From Leptobrachium leishanense (taxonomy: Eukaryota > Chordata > Amphibia > Anura > Megophryidae): a DNA stretch of 64,000 nt. Under the pieces are notes generated by a model that searched no databases, was not told the origin of the DNA, and saw nothing but the letters and a program-made list of their open reading frames with translations. The stretch is taken from contig CM019066.1 of assembly GCA_009667805.1 (NCBI GenBank), forward strand, positions 5,580,001 to 5,644,000, given 5' to 3'. Positions 10,582 through 20,384 of the stretch are shown one piece after another (the stretch's first letter is position 1; each line of letters opens with the position of its first letter). The position numbers and the translations under genes are program-made.

Positions 10582-11823
10582 TTAACCCTTTCGCTGCTGA
10601 GGCTTTTCCCGCCTCTGTGCTGAGGTCATTTTTACCGGTTTTGCTCATCATGTTTAAACGTGTTTTGAAGGCTTATTTTAGTATATGACCCAGACATATT
10701 ATATATCGTTCTTTCCGGCAGACTCGGTAGATTCACAATATGTCATTATTATATGTATACGTTATGTCATGTCTGTATATTATAACAAAAAATGCAATAA
10801 AATATGTATTTTCAATAATTTACAACGTGTAAAGGTTTTTTTTTCACATTTTAACATGCGAGCAATTGCGGTTATATTTTGTATGGGGTGCGCTTGTTAA
10901 AAAAATTAGAGATGGGGTCTCGTTACATTTTTTTTTGGGGAAAATTACACGATTTTTAACAAACGCACCGCATACAAAAATCGTTAGTGCAGCATCATTG
11001 TTCACATTATAATTGAAATGGGAACAATATTGCTGCATCAACGAACCAAAAAAAAGAAAAAAAAAATGTTTATTTTTTTTTTATAATTTTTTTTTAAATA
11101 TATTTTTATTTTAAATTTTTTTTTTTTTAAAAACTTTTTTCACTTTCGTGTTTGGTATCGTTGGAACGGCCATGCTCTGGCCGATCCAACCATACCAAAC
11201 ATTAACCCCTAGCTGCCACGGATCGGGAGATAGGGAGTTTATTGGAACTCCCTATCTCCACCGTTGGTGGCAGTTAGGGGTTAACTCTAGGACTGGCGTC
11301 ATCGTGCTATGCTATGCACGATGACGCCAGTCCTCAGGGGGAGTTCCCGGAGGCTTGGCCGACATCCAAGATGTCGGCCAGCTCCGGGAAAGGATCACGA
11401 ACCGGCGCTTTTCAGCGCCGATTCGCGATCCAGCTCCCCAGGGGTTAATGCCAGGCACCATTTGGAAGGGCAGGCTGTGCCCTTCCAAATGGTGCCTGGG
11501 TTAACCCCCGCAACGCCGCCGATCGGGAGGGAGAGAGGTCCGAAGGACCTCGCCCCCTCCCTTTCAGGCGCCTCCTCCGCACATGCGGGGGGGCGCCTGA
11601 ATTAGGTGTCATCGCGCTGCCGCGATGACACCTAATTCCACCGGCGGCGGTTCCGGATGCCGGGCTGACATCGAGGATGTCAGCCCGCACCGGGGGGGCC
11701 AGCGATCGGCCGGAACTCGGCCGAACGCTGACCCCAAAGTGAGGATGCGCTCAGCGCGTCCTCAGCACACCAGCAGCCATGCGGAGGACGCGCTGAGCGC
11801 GTCCTCCGCATCGAAGTGGTTAA
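10582..11823 (+). mobile_element. piggyBac-like non-autonomous element, full-length reference copy
   Basis: It is flanked by TTAA at 10582-10585 and 11820-11823, with the left end TTAACCCTTTCGCTGC and the right end GAAGTGGTTAA. The left 550 bp is AT-rich with no useful coding. The right 650 bp is a run of about ten stem-loops (see separate entry). Other copies or pieces lie at 1-180, 181-1826, 1828-2724, 24477-25514, 26215-26820 and 39477-40596. No transposase is present, so it would depend on a piggyBac-type enzyme supplied elsewhere. The superfamily call rests on TTAA and the CCC-type terminus. Confidence 0.75.
11148..11823 (+). repeat. Chain of stem-loops in the right half of the piggyBac-like element
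   Basis: Consecutive inverted repeats, each with a short loop, follow one another. They pair at 11151-11201 (TTTGGTAT arms), 11201-11283 (TTAACCCCTAGCTGCCAC arms), 11290-11334 (GGACTGGCGTCATCG arms), 11346-11391 (GGCCGACATC arms), 11391-11431, 11450-11499 (CCAGGCACCATTTGGAAGG arms), 11535-11551, 11560-11601 (TCAGGCGCC arms), 11600-11638 (AATTAGGTGTCATCGCG arms), 11659-11690 and 11741-11810 (GCGCTCAGCGCG). The same chain is preserved at 2150-2720, 24480-24960 and 39990-40596. Confidence 0.75.
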
Positions 11824-13595
11824 TGGAATGATGTTGCTACAGATCTCAGTAACCCGACTGGGTCACATCTGTTAATACCACTTCCTTGCCAGACCCCCGT
11901 GTTCTCCCCAGCAGACACTCGCACCTTTCTCCCGTCCTTGAACAAGCTTATGTACCGGGACACGTAAACAGCCTTGCTAGCATCCCCAGAAACAACACAA
12001 GGCTGTAGATCTGGGAGCTTTCTGAACAGCAACCAATGCTGAACAGCTTTATTGAGTTAAATAGAAATAGTCCCAGGTAGGGCTTGAGACCAAAGGAAAA
12101 TTACACCCTGGCACCCCCCCCTCTCCTCAAGTGAACCAGGCATAGAAGAATAAGGTGTCGTGTAATTACAGCCTGAGCATCAGACTGTCTGAATACATTA
12201 GAAAACAGAGTAGAAGTTACATAAGTATTACTCAACATTTCTAGAAATGACAGTCGTGGATGGTAAACAGGATTACAGTAAAACAACAGATAATCGGACA
12301 GTGTTTGCATCACAAGGAAGATTAATAAAGACAACTCAAAACGTACACCGATAAATAACCCATTCCTGAAAGAAGTTGCTGGAAAAGGCTAACATACCCA
12401 GCCAGCAATCCTATCAGCAGTTAGCAATAGATACACATGGACCATAACATGATTCATACATAATACCCCAGCTAGCCTAGGGCATACTGTCACAGATGTA
12501 TTCTATTTACTGAGTGCCTCATTTAAAAGGTAAAAATTATCCTTATGGTTTCCAATTTTGGGTCCTTAACACCTTCATCACCAAGATTGACTATATCTGG
12601 CGCCCCAATATCAAGCGCAGTCGATATGGTGTTCCACATGAGCAATGCAAAGGAGTTTTGCTTTTTGCAAAGGAGATTCATTCGCATTTGGGCTCTGGAA
12701 CATGTCCCTAAAGTTTTATGCATGATCCCTCAGGTGCTAGCACTTTTTAAAACCAGCTGGCATGTGTTTTATTGATAATCTCCCCAACTGATCCTGCACA
12801 GAGCCCAGAACCGCAGTAACTCCTTTTGGTCAGCAGATGGCGACATCTGCCTGACAGGTTATAACAGTAAGGAATACACTGTGACTATACCCAATTATTT
12901 CTTACTTTATAATTGTCATGCTTTCTCTCCTGGTATCCGCTGGAGAGCTAGTTCTGCTGGTTTGTCTCTGGAATGACTCCGGGAACCCCTTTCCTGCCCT
13001 GCTTACTATATGGGTCCAGACCAGGGTTTGGCTACACTCTGTATAACATCCAGGCTCCTGAAAAAGCTACCCGGGTTTTATGGCTACTCCTAGGAGCCTC
13101 AGGTGCACCCCATTCCACCTGATGAAGCCTCCTCAAAAGGAAGCTACGCCTTTCCTTCCCTGCTTCAAGATTGAAGTTTCAATGTGTATCTGAGCTGCCT
13201 CCTGGCGCACCCAAGATCCTTGCCTTGCAACACGCCGAGAACCCACAGAGTACCTTGTCTCGCAACCCACCAAGAACCCTTCCTCGCAACCCACCGAGAA
13301 CCCTGCCTCGCAACCCAACGGTATCTTCAGCTATTGCTATCCTGTCTCTCTGTGTCATTACCTTGCTGATTTGGACATCCTGTGCAACGAACCTCTGCTA
13401 CAGACTTGACTAATCTATCGGCCAGCTGCCTGCCAAGACCTTTCAACATGGACTTAACCATGCTCATCTGCCAGCTAAGACCCTTTGCCAGGGACTTAAC
13501 CACGCTCATCTGCCAGCCACCTGCCAAGACCCTTTGCCAAGACCTTACCACGCCTACTGCCAGCTGCTTGCCACGTACCTTGTCTGAGCCCTCCT
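11824..13595. other. No gene recognised; degenerate CCTGCCAAGACC-type repeats at the right
   Basis: Nothing codes recognisably here. From about 13245 to 13320 a ~20-bp unit (CGCAACCCACCGAGAACC) repeats. From about 13420 to 13590 there are degenerate copies of GCCAGCTGCCTGCCAAGACC with ACTTAACCACGCTCATCTGCC. These give pseudo-coding frames only. The stretch from about 12480 may be an LTR remnant, but I could not find paired ends. Confidence 0.4.
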
Positions 13596-14226
13596 CAGGG
13601 CCGGATTAACATAGGGGCAGATGGAGCAGCAGCTCCAGGGCCATGCCCCGAGAAAAAAGTAACAATGTCTGCATTGATGGATATTTGGACCCCATTATCT
13701 CCAAAAACATAGCAGCTACAGGGTCATGTGAGGTACCACTAGAAAGGCCAGAACATGACCTTTCCAATGATACCAAACGTGACCAGATTTTACGTAACAA
13801 TAAAATATTAACTATTTCTTTATTTTTTCTTTCTAACACAGCAATACTTGACACTTTTCAATTATTAAGTGAACAATGATGTTGCACTAACTCACCATCT
13901 CGAGTGTGGAGGTGATGGCACGATCCGTTATTCCGAATTGTTACTCCAAAAACCTAAACCGCCGCACTGCAGCAAAGTGCACTGGGGGGGGGGACTTTGG
14001 AACCCTGCGACACTAATCTTTACACCTCACAAGGTCAAGGGAGGTGTCATTGGACAGGTCAGCGTCTGACCTTTGCATTAATACCAAACCTGATCATGTA
14101 AAATCTAAAAGAAAGGAAAACCAGAAAAACTTTTTATCTACTCATTTTAGTTGCAATGCGATGGCATTGTCTATTTGTAACGTATAAAATGAGCAATACC
14201 ACTGCCATTACTCACCTTCTCATTTC

Positions 14227-15855
14227 TAGGGATGAGCTGTTCAGTTCGGAGTTCGATTCGAACATCGCCTGTTCGCAAACTACGAACATTTGCGCGTGTT
14301 CGCCCTCAATGCACCACAATGCACTTTTCCACTGGCCTGAAGCTTGTAATTGGCTACAGCCTTGCACCTGACCACAGGTCAGGTGCAAGACAGGTTCAAG
14401 ACTATGCCAATCACGGCTCAGAGTCCTGATTGGGCAAATTTTGCCCAATCATGGGCTCACAGAGATAAGTCCCGCAGCACACTATAGAAGGTTTCACACA
14501 GCGCTTCAGCACGCGTTTGAGAGGAGATTTGAGAGGAGATTGTTCTTGTGTTAGTGTGTGTTCTCACTGCCAGTCTGCCACCAGCTAGTTGGGGGTCTCA
14601 TTTCTACAAAATATCTGGGAATTGTGGTCATCTGTGTGTTCTCACTGCCACCCAGTATTTTGTCCCGCAGCACACTATATAAGGCTTCACACAGCCTTCA
14701 GCACGTGTTTTTTGAGAGGAGACTGTTAGCGTGTGTTCTCACTGCCAGTCTGCCACCAGCTATTGGGGGGGGGGATCTCATTTCTACAAAATATCTGGGA
14801 ATTGTTCTAATCTTTGTGTTCTCACTGCCACCAACTAAAAGGCCCAATTTTAAAGCACCTATTGTTACTTTCATCCAAAGCCTGCATAAGTTTCACCATA
14901 ATTTAGCCCAAAAAATCACTAAACTTGTTCTGCGTGTCCTAAAATGTCTCCTCTTTTCATACAGACTGCCGCCCCAAGCAGTTGTTTATGAATAGATTAA
15001 GGTTAGGGTCAGACGAGCGTGATTTCTACGGACTGTACGTCCGTGCAGTACGGACATCGTCAGTACGGATGACGCAGTAGTGGTCACACAGTCCGTTTTT
15101 TCACTGAAGTTATTTTTGACGGATGTAGGAGGAAAAAATAAATTACAATGAAAAAACATTCTGTCCGTCAAAAATGCTGGACGTATAAATGCAGTCCGTC
15201 TGACCATGCTCCATCACTCACACACAAAGCTATGCAGACGTTGTGGACGTGGCGCACTCCGCACGTCCGTTCTAGCAGTATTACGTTCTTGCCTAACCTG
15301 CGTCCGTTTGCAGCGTCCGTCAGCCCCCGCACTTCTGTGCGGACGTACTTCATGTGTCAGGCTCCAATAGACTTTCTTTCATGCTATCACGGACGTACTT
15401 TTAGGCGCAATCACGGACGTGAACACTACGCTCGTCTGACAGCAGCCTAAAGGAAAATCGTTTACAGTCATTTGAAATGTCATTTTTTTTTGTTTTTAAA
15501 TGTTTCTATACATCCTAGAAATCCGCCACTTCACGGGCAGGTTATGGGGACCTCCTAGGCACGATATTTGAAGGAATTTTTCATTTTTATTTTTAACCTT
15601 TATTTCATGGAAAACTCACTGTCCCTTTAAAAACGTTTTTTTTTTTACTTTCTGTCCTTGTTTCCTGTCCCCCAGGGCACTACCCGGACCCCCATACACT
15701 TTTTATGGCAAATATCTAGCATATATGCCCTCTTGGAGGGCACTCTAAAAACCGAACTTTTGAGTCCCATTGACTTGCATTGAGTTCGGTTCGTGTTCGA
15801 ACTTTTGAAATTGTTCGAATGCGAGCCGAACACGGTGGTGTTCGGCTCATCCCTA
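14227..15855. mobile_element. hAT non-autonomous element, family B (TAGGGATGAGC termini)
   Basis: The element begins TAGGGATGAGCTGTTC and ends TTCGGCTCATCCCTA. The 8-bp duplication CTCATTTC is exact (14219-14226 and 15856-15863). Subterminal regions are rich in TTCG and GTTCGAAC half-palindromes. The interior shares the block TTAAAGCACCTATTG with copies at 27649, 44284 and elsewhere. The 145-residue frame at 14558-14995 is a product of repeats, not a gene. Confidence 0.8.
15001..15447. mobile_element. PIF/Harbinger-type MITE, subfamily 1
   Basis: The inverted ends GGTTAGGGTCAGACGAGCG and CGCTCGTCTGACAGCAGCC are flanked by the 3-bp duplication TAA (14998-15000 and 15448-15450). The empty site GATTAAAGG is present in sister copies of the host at about 41847 and 44431. 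Nearly the whole element can fold as one long hairpin. A 3-bp TWA target is what is known for PIF/Harbinger. It lacks a transposase. Confidence 0.75.
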
Positions 15856-16261
15856 CTCATTTCCCACGCTGGGCGCAAGATCACTGGTTTTATAAATAGA
15901 CATATTATTACTAAAACACCTTCCTCCAAAACACAAGGCGGTATTTCATTTTTTTGGTTAAAATCTTATATTTTATCAGAAAAATGCAGTAACAGGTTCA
16001 AATTTAAATTTTTTTAACAAGAATTCGGTATAGAATATAAAACCACAAACGTTTGGATGATAAGATGTGAAAAAATAATTTTACACGCTGTAAATGATTG
16101 AAATATGAATGTAAATTTACTCACACAGTATCTGCCTGGTTATATATACCTGTATCTGCACTATTAAATACCCTAAAATATGTTTTCATTTCACTAAATT
16201 CCAAAAAAAAGCCCACCAAAATCTTCAGCTCCCGACCCATAGAGATCTTAATCCGCCACTG

Positions 16262-16840
16262 GCCCTCCTGTCTTGCCTTTACCCATTCACGTCTATGTCA
16301 TGTATACTGTGGTTCTCCTTGTGTCCTCTCGCTCAGTATCACCAGGTTATGTTGCTGTTTAACTGCACAGCCCACTATCCCTGGTCTGTTCACCCAGACA
16401 GCTCCCTTTCTGTGTCATCCCCCTCCCTGTCCCGCTCTCTATCCCGTGTCTTGTACTTCTGTCCAGCCCTATTCCTGTCCTGCCCAGCCACCTCCCTGTC
16501 CCGCTCTCTATCCCGTGTCTTGTACTTCTGTCCAGCCCTATTCCTGTCCTGCCCAGCCACCTCTATTTTCAGCCCAGTCTCTGGTGTTGCCTTTGTGTTC
16601 TTACCTCTGCAGTTCTGTTAAATTACCTTGATTGCTGTGCCCTGTAACCTGCCAGGCTCCTGTATTACAGCATACTGGACTCGTCACTCTTAACCCCAAG
16701 TACACTCTGTGACAAGTAAAAGTAACTTTCCAAAAAATTCCAAAAAGACAGAAACCACACTGGTTCCTGACAGTGGTTTTCTCTAAATTCCCTGCGTAGT
16801 GAAGTGGATAAATGATATTTATGTAGACTGAACGTACTAA
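16262..16840. other. C/T-rich unique or LTR-like sequence with a 69-bp tandem duplication
   Basis: The segments 16423-16491 and 16492-16560 are direct copies of a 69-bp C/T-rich unit (CTCCCTGTCCCGCTCTC start). As 69 is divisible by three, the copies keep a 177-residue frame open; this has no motif and starts in transposon sequence. No gene is supported. Confidence 0.5.
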
Positions 16841-17238
16841 GGCTAGGGTCAGACGAACGCATTTTTCACGTCTACCGTCAAAAAGTGCGTTGATGCACTT
16901 TTTCACGGAAGACGTGATAGCGGTCATACGGTGCGCAATTTCTCCCGTGATTTTTGACGGAGCAATAAAAAACAAATGGACGTGATGTTGGCCGGACATG
17001 TGCAGCGTCTGACGTCTCCTAATCACGCACACACGCCCCTATGCCGACGCAGCGCACTCTGCACGTCAGTACTAGCGGTTCTACGTTCTCGAAAAAATGC
17101 GTTCCTTTGCCTCTCGCGTTGCGCGGCAGAACTTTTGTGTGCACCCGTTCTTCGTATATTGGCCGTCATTGGACGTCATTTGCTGCTACTGCAGCCGTAA
17201 AAAAGTGCAGCTGCACGCGCGTTCGTCTGATCCCAGCC
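16841..17238. mobile_element. PIF/Harbinger-type MITE, subfamily 2
   Basis: The ends GGCTAGGGTCAGACGAACGC and GTTCGTCTGATCCCAGCC have TAA on both sides (16838-16840 and 17239-17241). The interior belongs to the second subfamily, marked by CATTTTTCACG and GAACTTTTGTG-type blocks. No transposase is encoded. Confidence 0.7.
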
Positions 17239-17241
17239 TAA

Positions 17242-17810
17242 AACTGAGAGAAGAGGTCTAGAATTATTGCAGAATCATATATTATGCTCCATAGATGTTT
17301 AATATTTATAAAATAAAGTCTGAACCTTAACATATAATAATGTGAAAAAATGTTCACACCAAACTTATAAAAATACAAAATAATCTGTAATCATAGCAAT
17401 AAATATGATAAAAAATACGTAAAACAATACATAACATAAACAGCTATAAAAAACAAATATGTATGCAATAACAATAAACAAAATTACACAAATTCTAATA
17501 ATATTGTCAATAACAATCAAATGATAACCTCCGCATGTAGAACATTGCAGACACCCAGGGGAAACCAGCATTCAGCTTGGAGGCAATGTTGCTGCGTTTA
17601 TGGTTTACATTGTATTTGTTTCGTATATTTTTTATATCATAGTTATTAAGTATAGAAATAAAAAGATAACTTTGTATTTTTTTTTAATTTGCACTGCTAA
17701 CTTTATCATATTATTTGGTGCTTTTAGTCTGGTTTATCGGAACGATTAGAATTTGAGCACCCATTCCCTTGAGACTCTGTAAGCAACCTTTTTTGCGCCA
17801 CATAATGATG
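17242..17810. other. AT-rich sequence, nothing recognised
   Basis: The sequence is strongly AT-rich, with no exon, transposon terminus or stable inverted repeat that I can support. Confidence 0.5.
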
Positions 17811-17915
17811 TACCGTATATACTCGGGTATAAGCTGACCCGTGTATAAGTCGACCCCCCTACTTTTTCCCAAAAAACCTGTGAAAACTTATTGACTCGCG
17901 TATAAGCCTAAGTGG

Positions 17916-18440
17916 GATATTGCCCCAGCTCACACATGGATATTGCCCCAGCTCACACATGGATATTGCCCCAGTTCACACATGGATTTTCCCCAGCTCA
18001 CTGCCCCAGCTCATGGATATGCCCCAGCTCATGGATTTGCCCCAACTCATGGATTTGCCCCAGCTCATGGATTTGCCCCAGCTCATGGATTTGCCCCAGC
18101 TCATGGATATGCCCCAGCTCATGGATATGCCCCAGCTCATGGATTTTCCCCCGCTCATGGATATGCCCCAGCTCATGGATTTGCCCCAGCTCATGGATAT
18201 GCCCCAGCTCATGGATTTGCCCCAGCTCATGGATTTGCCCCAGCTCATGGATATGCCCCAGCTCATGGATATGCCCCAGCTCATGGATATGCCCCAGCTC
18301 ATGGATTTGCCCCAGCTCATGGATTTGCCCCAGCTCATGGATATGCCCCAGCTCACACATGGATTTGCCCCCAGCTCATGGATATGCCCCAGCTCTCACC
18401 TGGATATTGCCCCAGCGGCAGCCAGCTCTCACATGGATAC
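17916..18440 (+). repeat. 18-bp minisatellite, CCCCAGCTCATGGATATG
   Basis: About 22 near-identical head-to-tail copies run from about 18003 to 18356. Longer variants (CCCCAGCTCACACATGGATATTG) lie at both edges. Units differ mainly in GATATG against GATTTG. Because 18 is divisible by three, frames stay open on both strands (for example repeats of SSWICP), none of which is a real gene. The reverse complement of the same repeat, with a 21-bp period, fills a different transposon at 20790-21680. Confidence 0.9.
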
Positions 18441-18510
18441 TTGCCCCAGCTCCGGATCCAGCAGGGGTTGAGGGGGCCCAGATGCCGGGCAGCGGGAGTG
18501 CCTGCCCGGT

Positions 18511-18693
18511 CCTGAACAGCGTGAGTCCGTCCGTGTTGAAGGGGATGCGGCTGCGTGCGTGCGCAGGTCACGCAGTCCGGCCAGTCAGGTGGTACAGAGA
18601 CTCAGTACCACCTGATTAGCCGGACCACGTGACCGGCTGCGCCTGCACGCAGCCGCATCCCCTTCAACACGGACGGACTCACGCTGTTCAGGA
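18511..18693. repeat. ~90-bp GC-rich imperfect inverted repeat
   Basis: The left arm (from TCCTGAACAGCGTGAGTCCG) pairs with the right arm (ending CGCTGTTCAGGA) almost throughout, with a minimal loop near 18601. It lies between the minisatellite and the right terminus of its element. It may be captured sequence or an internal palindrome of the element. Nothing is encoded. Confidence 0.7.
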
Positions 18694-18779
18694 CCTTGAC
18701 TCGCGTATAAGCCGAATCGCGGTTTTTTGACTCAAAATCTGAGTAAAAAAACTCGGCTTATACGCGAGTATATACGGTA

Positions 18780-19069
18780 ATCTGATTTCAGACGCGCTTA
18801 GCGGTATGGTGATATGAATAGCTCCTTTTGATATTATTAATACGCATTGGGATACGTATCTTTTTTATTTTTTAAACTCAGTCTGGTCATATTTTAGAGC
18901 AATGCAAAAGAAACCTGTTTACTGCCAACAAAAATCATTTGCAAATGTGCTCCAGAATGTGCCCCCACATTTTCAGCACCTTGGACATGTCAACCAAGGT
19001 CCTGGAGCAGTCTGAACAGCTTGGAGACCCATGTTTCTTTTGCAGAAATTTGAACTCCCAGCTGTATTA
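18780..19069. other. Short spacer, nothing recognised
   Basis: It may be an old MITE: GCAAAAGAAAC (about 18903) and GTTTCTTTTGC (about 19034) are inverted, but no termini are clear. Confidence 0.35.
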
Positions 19070-19518
19070 GGCTAGGGTCAGATGAGCGTGATTTCTACGG
19101 ACTGTATGTCCGTGTACACGGACGTACGTCAGTACGGAAGATGCAGTAGTGACCACAGAGTCCATTTATCACTGACGTATATTTTGACGGATGTAGGAGA
19201 GAAAATAAAATAAAGAAAAGCAAAACCAATTTGTCCGTGAAAAATGCTGGACGTATAAATGCAGTCCGTCTGACCACGTTCCATCACTCACACACATAGC
19301 TATGCGGACGTTGCGGATGCAGCGCACTTTGTGCGGCCGTTCTAGGAGTTGTACGTTCTTGCCTGCCTTGCGTCCGTGGGCCGCAGCCGTTGTGCGTCCG
19401 CAGTTCAGTGCGGACGTACTTCGTGTAACGGGCTCCGATGGGCTTCCTGTCATGCTATCACGGACGTACTTTTAGGCGCAATCACGGACGTGATCACTAC
19501 GCTCGTCTGACCCCAGCC
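19070..19518. mobile_element. PIF/Harbinger-type MITE, subfamily 1
   Basis: The ends GGCTAGGGTCAGATGAGCG and GCTCGTCTGACCCCAGCC have TTA duplicated (19067-19069 and 19519-19521). The arms contain repeated ACGTCCGT and CACGGACGT words. The element folds into one long hairpin and encodes nothing. Confidence 0.75.
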
Positions 19519-20384
19519 TTATTCTACATATAGTAGCACTTTTTGGCCATCAGGGGGCACTCTCTGCCTGTCACATAAGCTTACTATAGGGTTTATTCAG
19601 AGAGCACCGAAAGGTTCCTGGGAAAATTCCAAAATGTCACACAACAAATTCCCTGACCCTGCGGTGAGTTCCGAATTCACCGCAGGGTCCCCAAAGCGCA
19701 GGGAAAAGAGGCCAAATGGATCCAAAGAGAAAAAAAGAAATAAAACATCACTGAAAATCTTCCAATATGATCTGAAACCTTCGCAGAAAACCCAGTGAAC
19801 GCACCTGACGATATGCCGCAAACCCGCTGAACGCGTCCAGAAAAAGCCGACGATCCGCCAAACACAGCGTCGACTAGCCGCCACAAAAAGCCGATAAGCC
19901 AGCGAACGGGGTAAAAAGACAAAAAAAACTAACAGAAAATTAAAAAAAAAAACGATTGAAACTTACAAATTTTAAATGCTGTTTGCAAACATAACTACTG
20001 GATGAAAATATCTGGAATTTACAAATAAGGTCCCGTGAATAATAAAAGAGGTCTGTTACAGGAAAAAGAGCTATCTTAAAAAAAAAAAAAGAATTTTTTT
20101 TGCTGAAAAATGTCTAAACAAATCCTAAAGAGAAAGAGACTTTTTGCTGCAAATTAAAAGAATAAACTGTTTATTAGATATTGAATAAAAACAGGAACAT
20201 TCTTAACATTGACACCTATGAGATTCGCCTGATAAACCTGCTGAATGAAACCATCATCAGGGCACTTCACTGACATTTCTCTGCTGTTCGGTGTCTCTGA
20301 ATAGGTTAACCATTGCTTCTATATGGGGGATTTCACTGCTGTCGAACAGGCACTGTCCTGTCCCCACTCCACGTACCCCCGGGG

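Larger units (their letters stand above)
13596..16261. mobile_element. hAT non-autonomous element, family A, host of a three-level nest
   Basis: The ends CAGGGCCGGATTAACAT and TTAATCCGCCACTG are flanked by the exact 8-bp duplication GCCCTCCT (13588-13595 and 16262-16269), the hallmark of hAT. Its own sequence covers 13596-14226 and 15856-16261. A family B hAT sits between (14227-15855), which in turn holds a Harbinger MITE. The empty site of the inner insertion can be read in other copies near 1150-1165 and 37135-37150. It encodes no transposase. Confidence 0.8.
17811..18779. mobile_element. DNA element with TACCGTATATACTCG termini, carrying a minisatellite
   Basis: The inverted ends are TACCGTATATACTCGGGTAT at the left and CGCGAGTATATACGGTA at the right. 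Internal GTATAAGCCGA and TCGGCTTATAC blocks pair. TA may be the target duplication, but this is not certain, so I leave the superfamily open. The interior consists of an 18-bp minisatellite (17916-18440) followed by a ~90-bp GC-rich inverted repeat (18511-18693). No transposase is present. Confidence 0.6.

Noticed and set aside
13117..13160. Possible hammerhead at CCTGATGAAGCC
   Set aside because: CUGAUGA is present but no GAAA with pairing arms and cleavage site follows at the right spacing.
14558..14995. 145-residue frame
   Set aside because: It lies wholly inside a non-autonomous hAT and contains two copies of a C/T-rich block; no domain.
16098..16631. 177-residue Pro/Ser/Cys-rich frame
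   Set aside because: It starts in hAT sequence and is kept open by a 69-bp duplication in C/T-rich DNA.
17916..18440. CRISPR array
   Set aside because: Units are directly adjacent with no unique spacers, and the DNA is eukaryotic.
17912..18619. Open frames of 120-235 residues with SSWICP or AHGYAP repeats on both strands
   Set aside because: They follow from an 18-bp tandem repeat, which is divisible by three and lacks stops in most frames; no start context or domain supports a gene.
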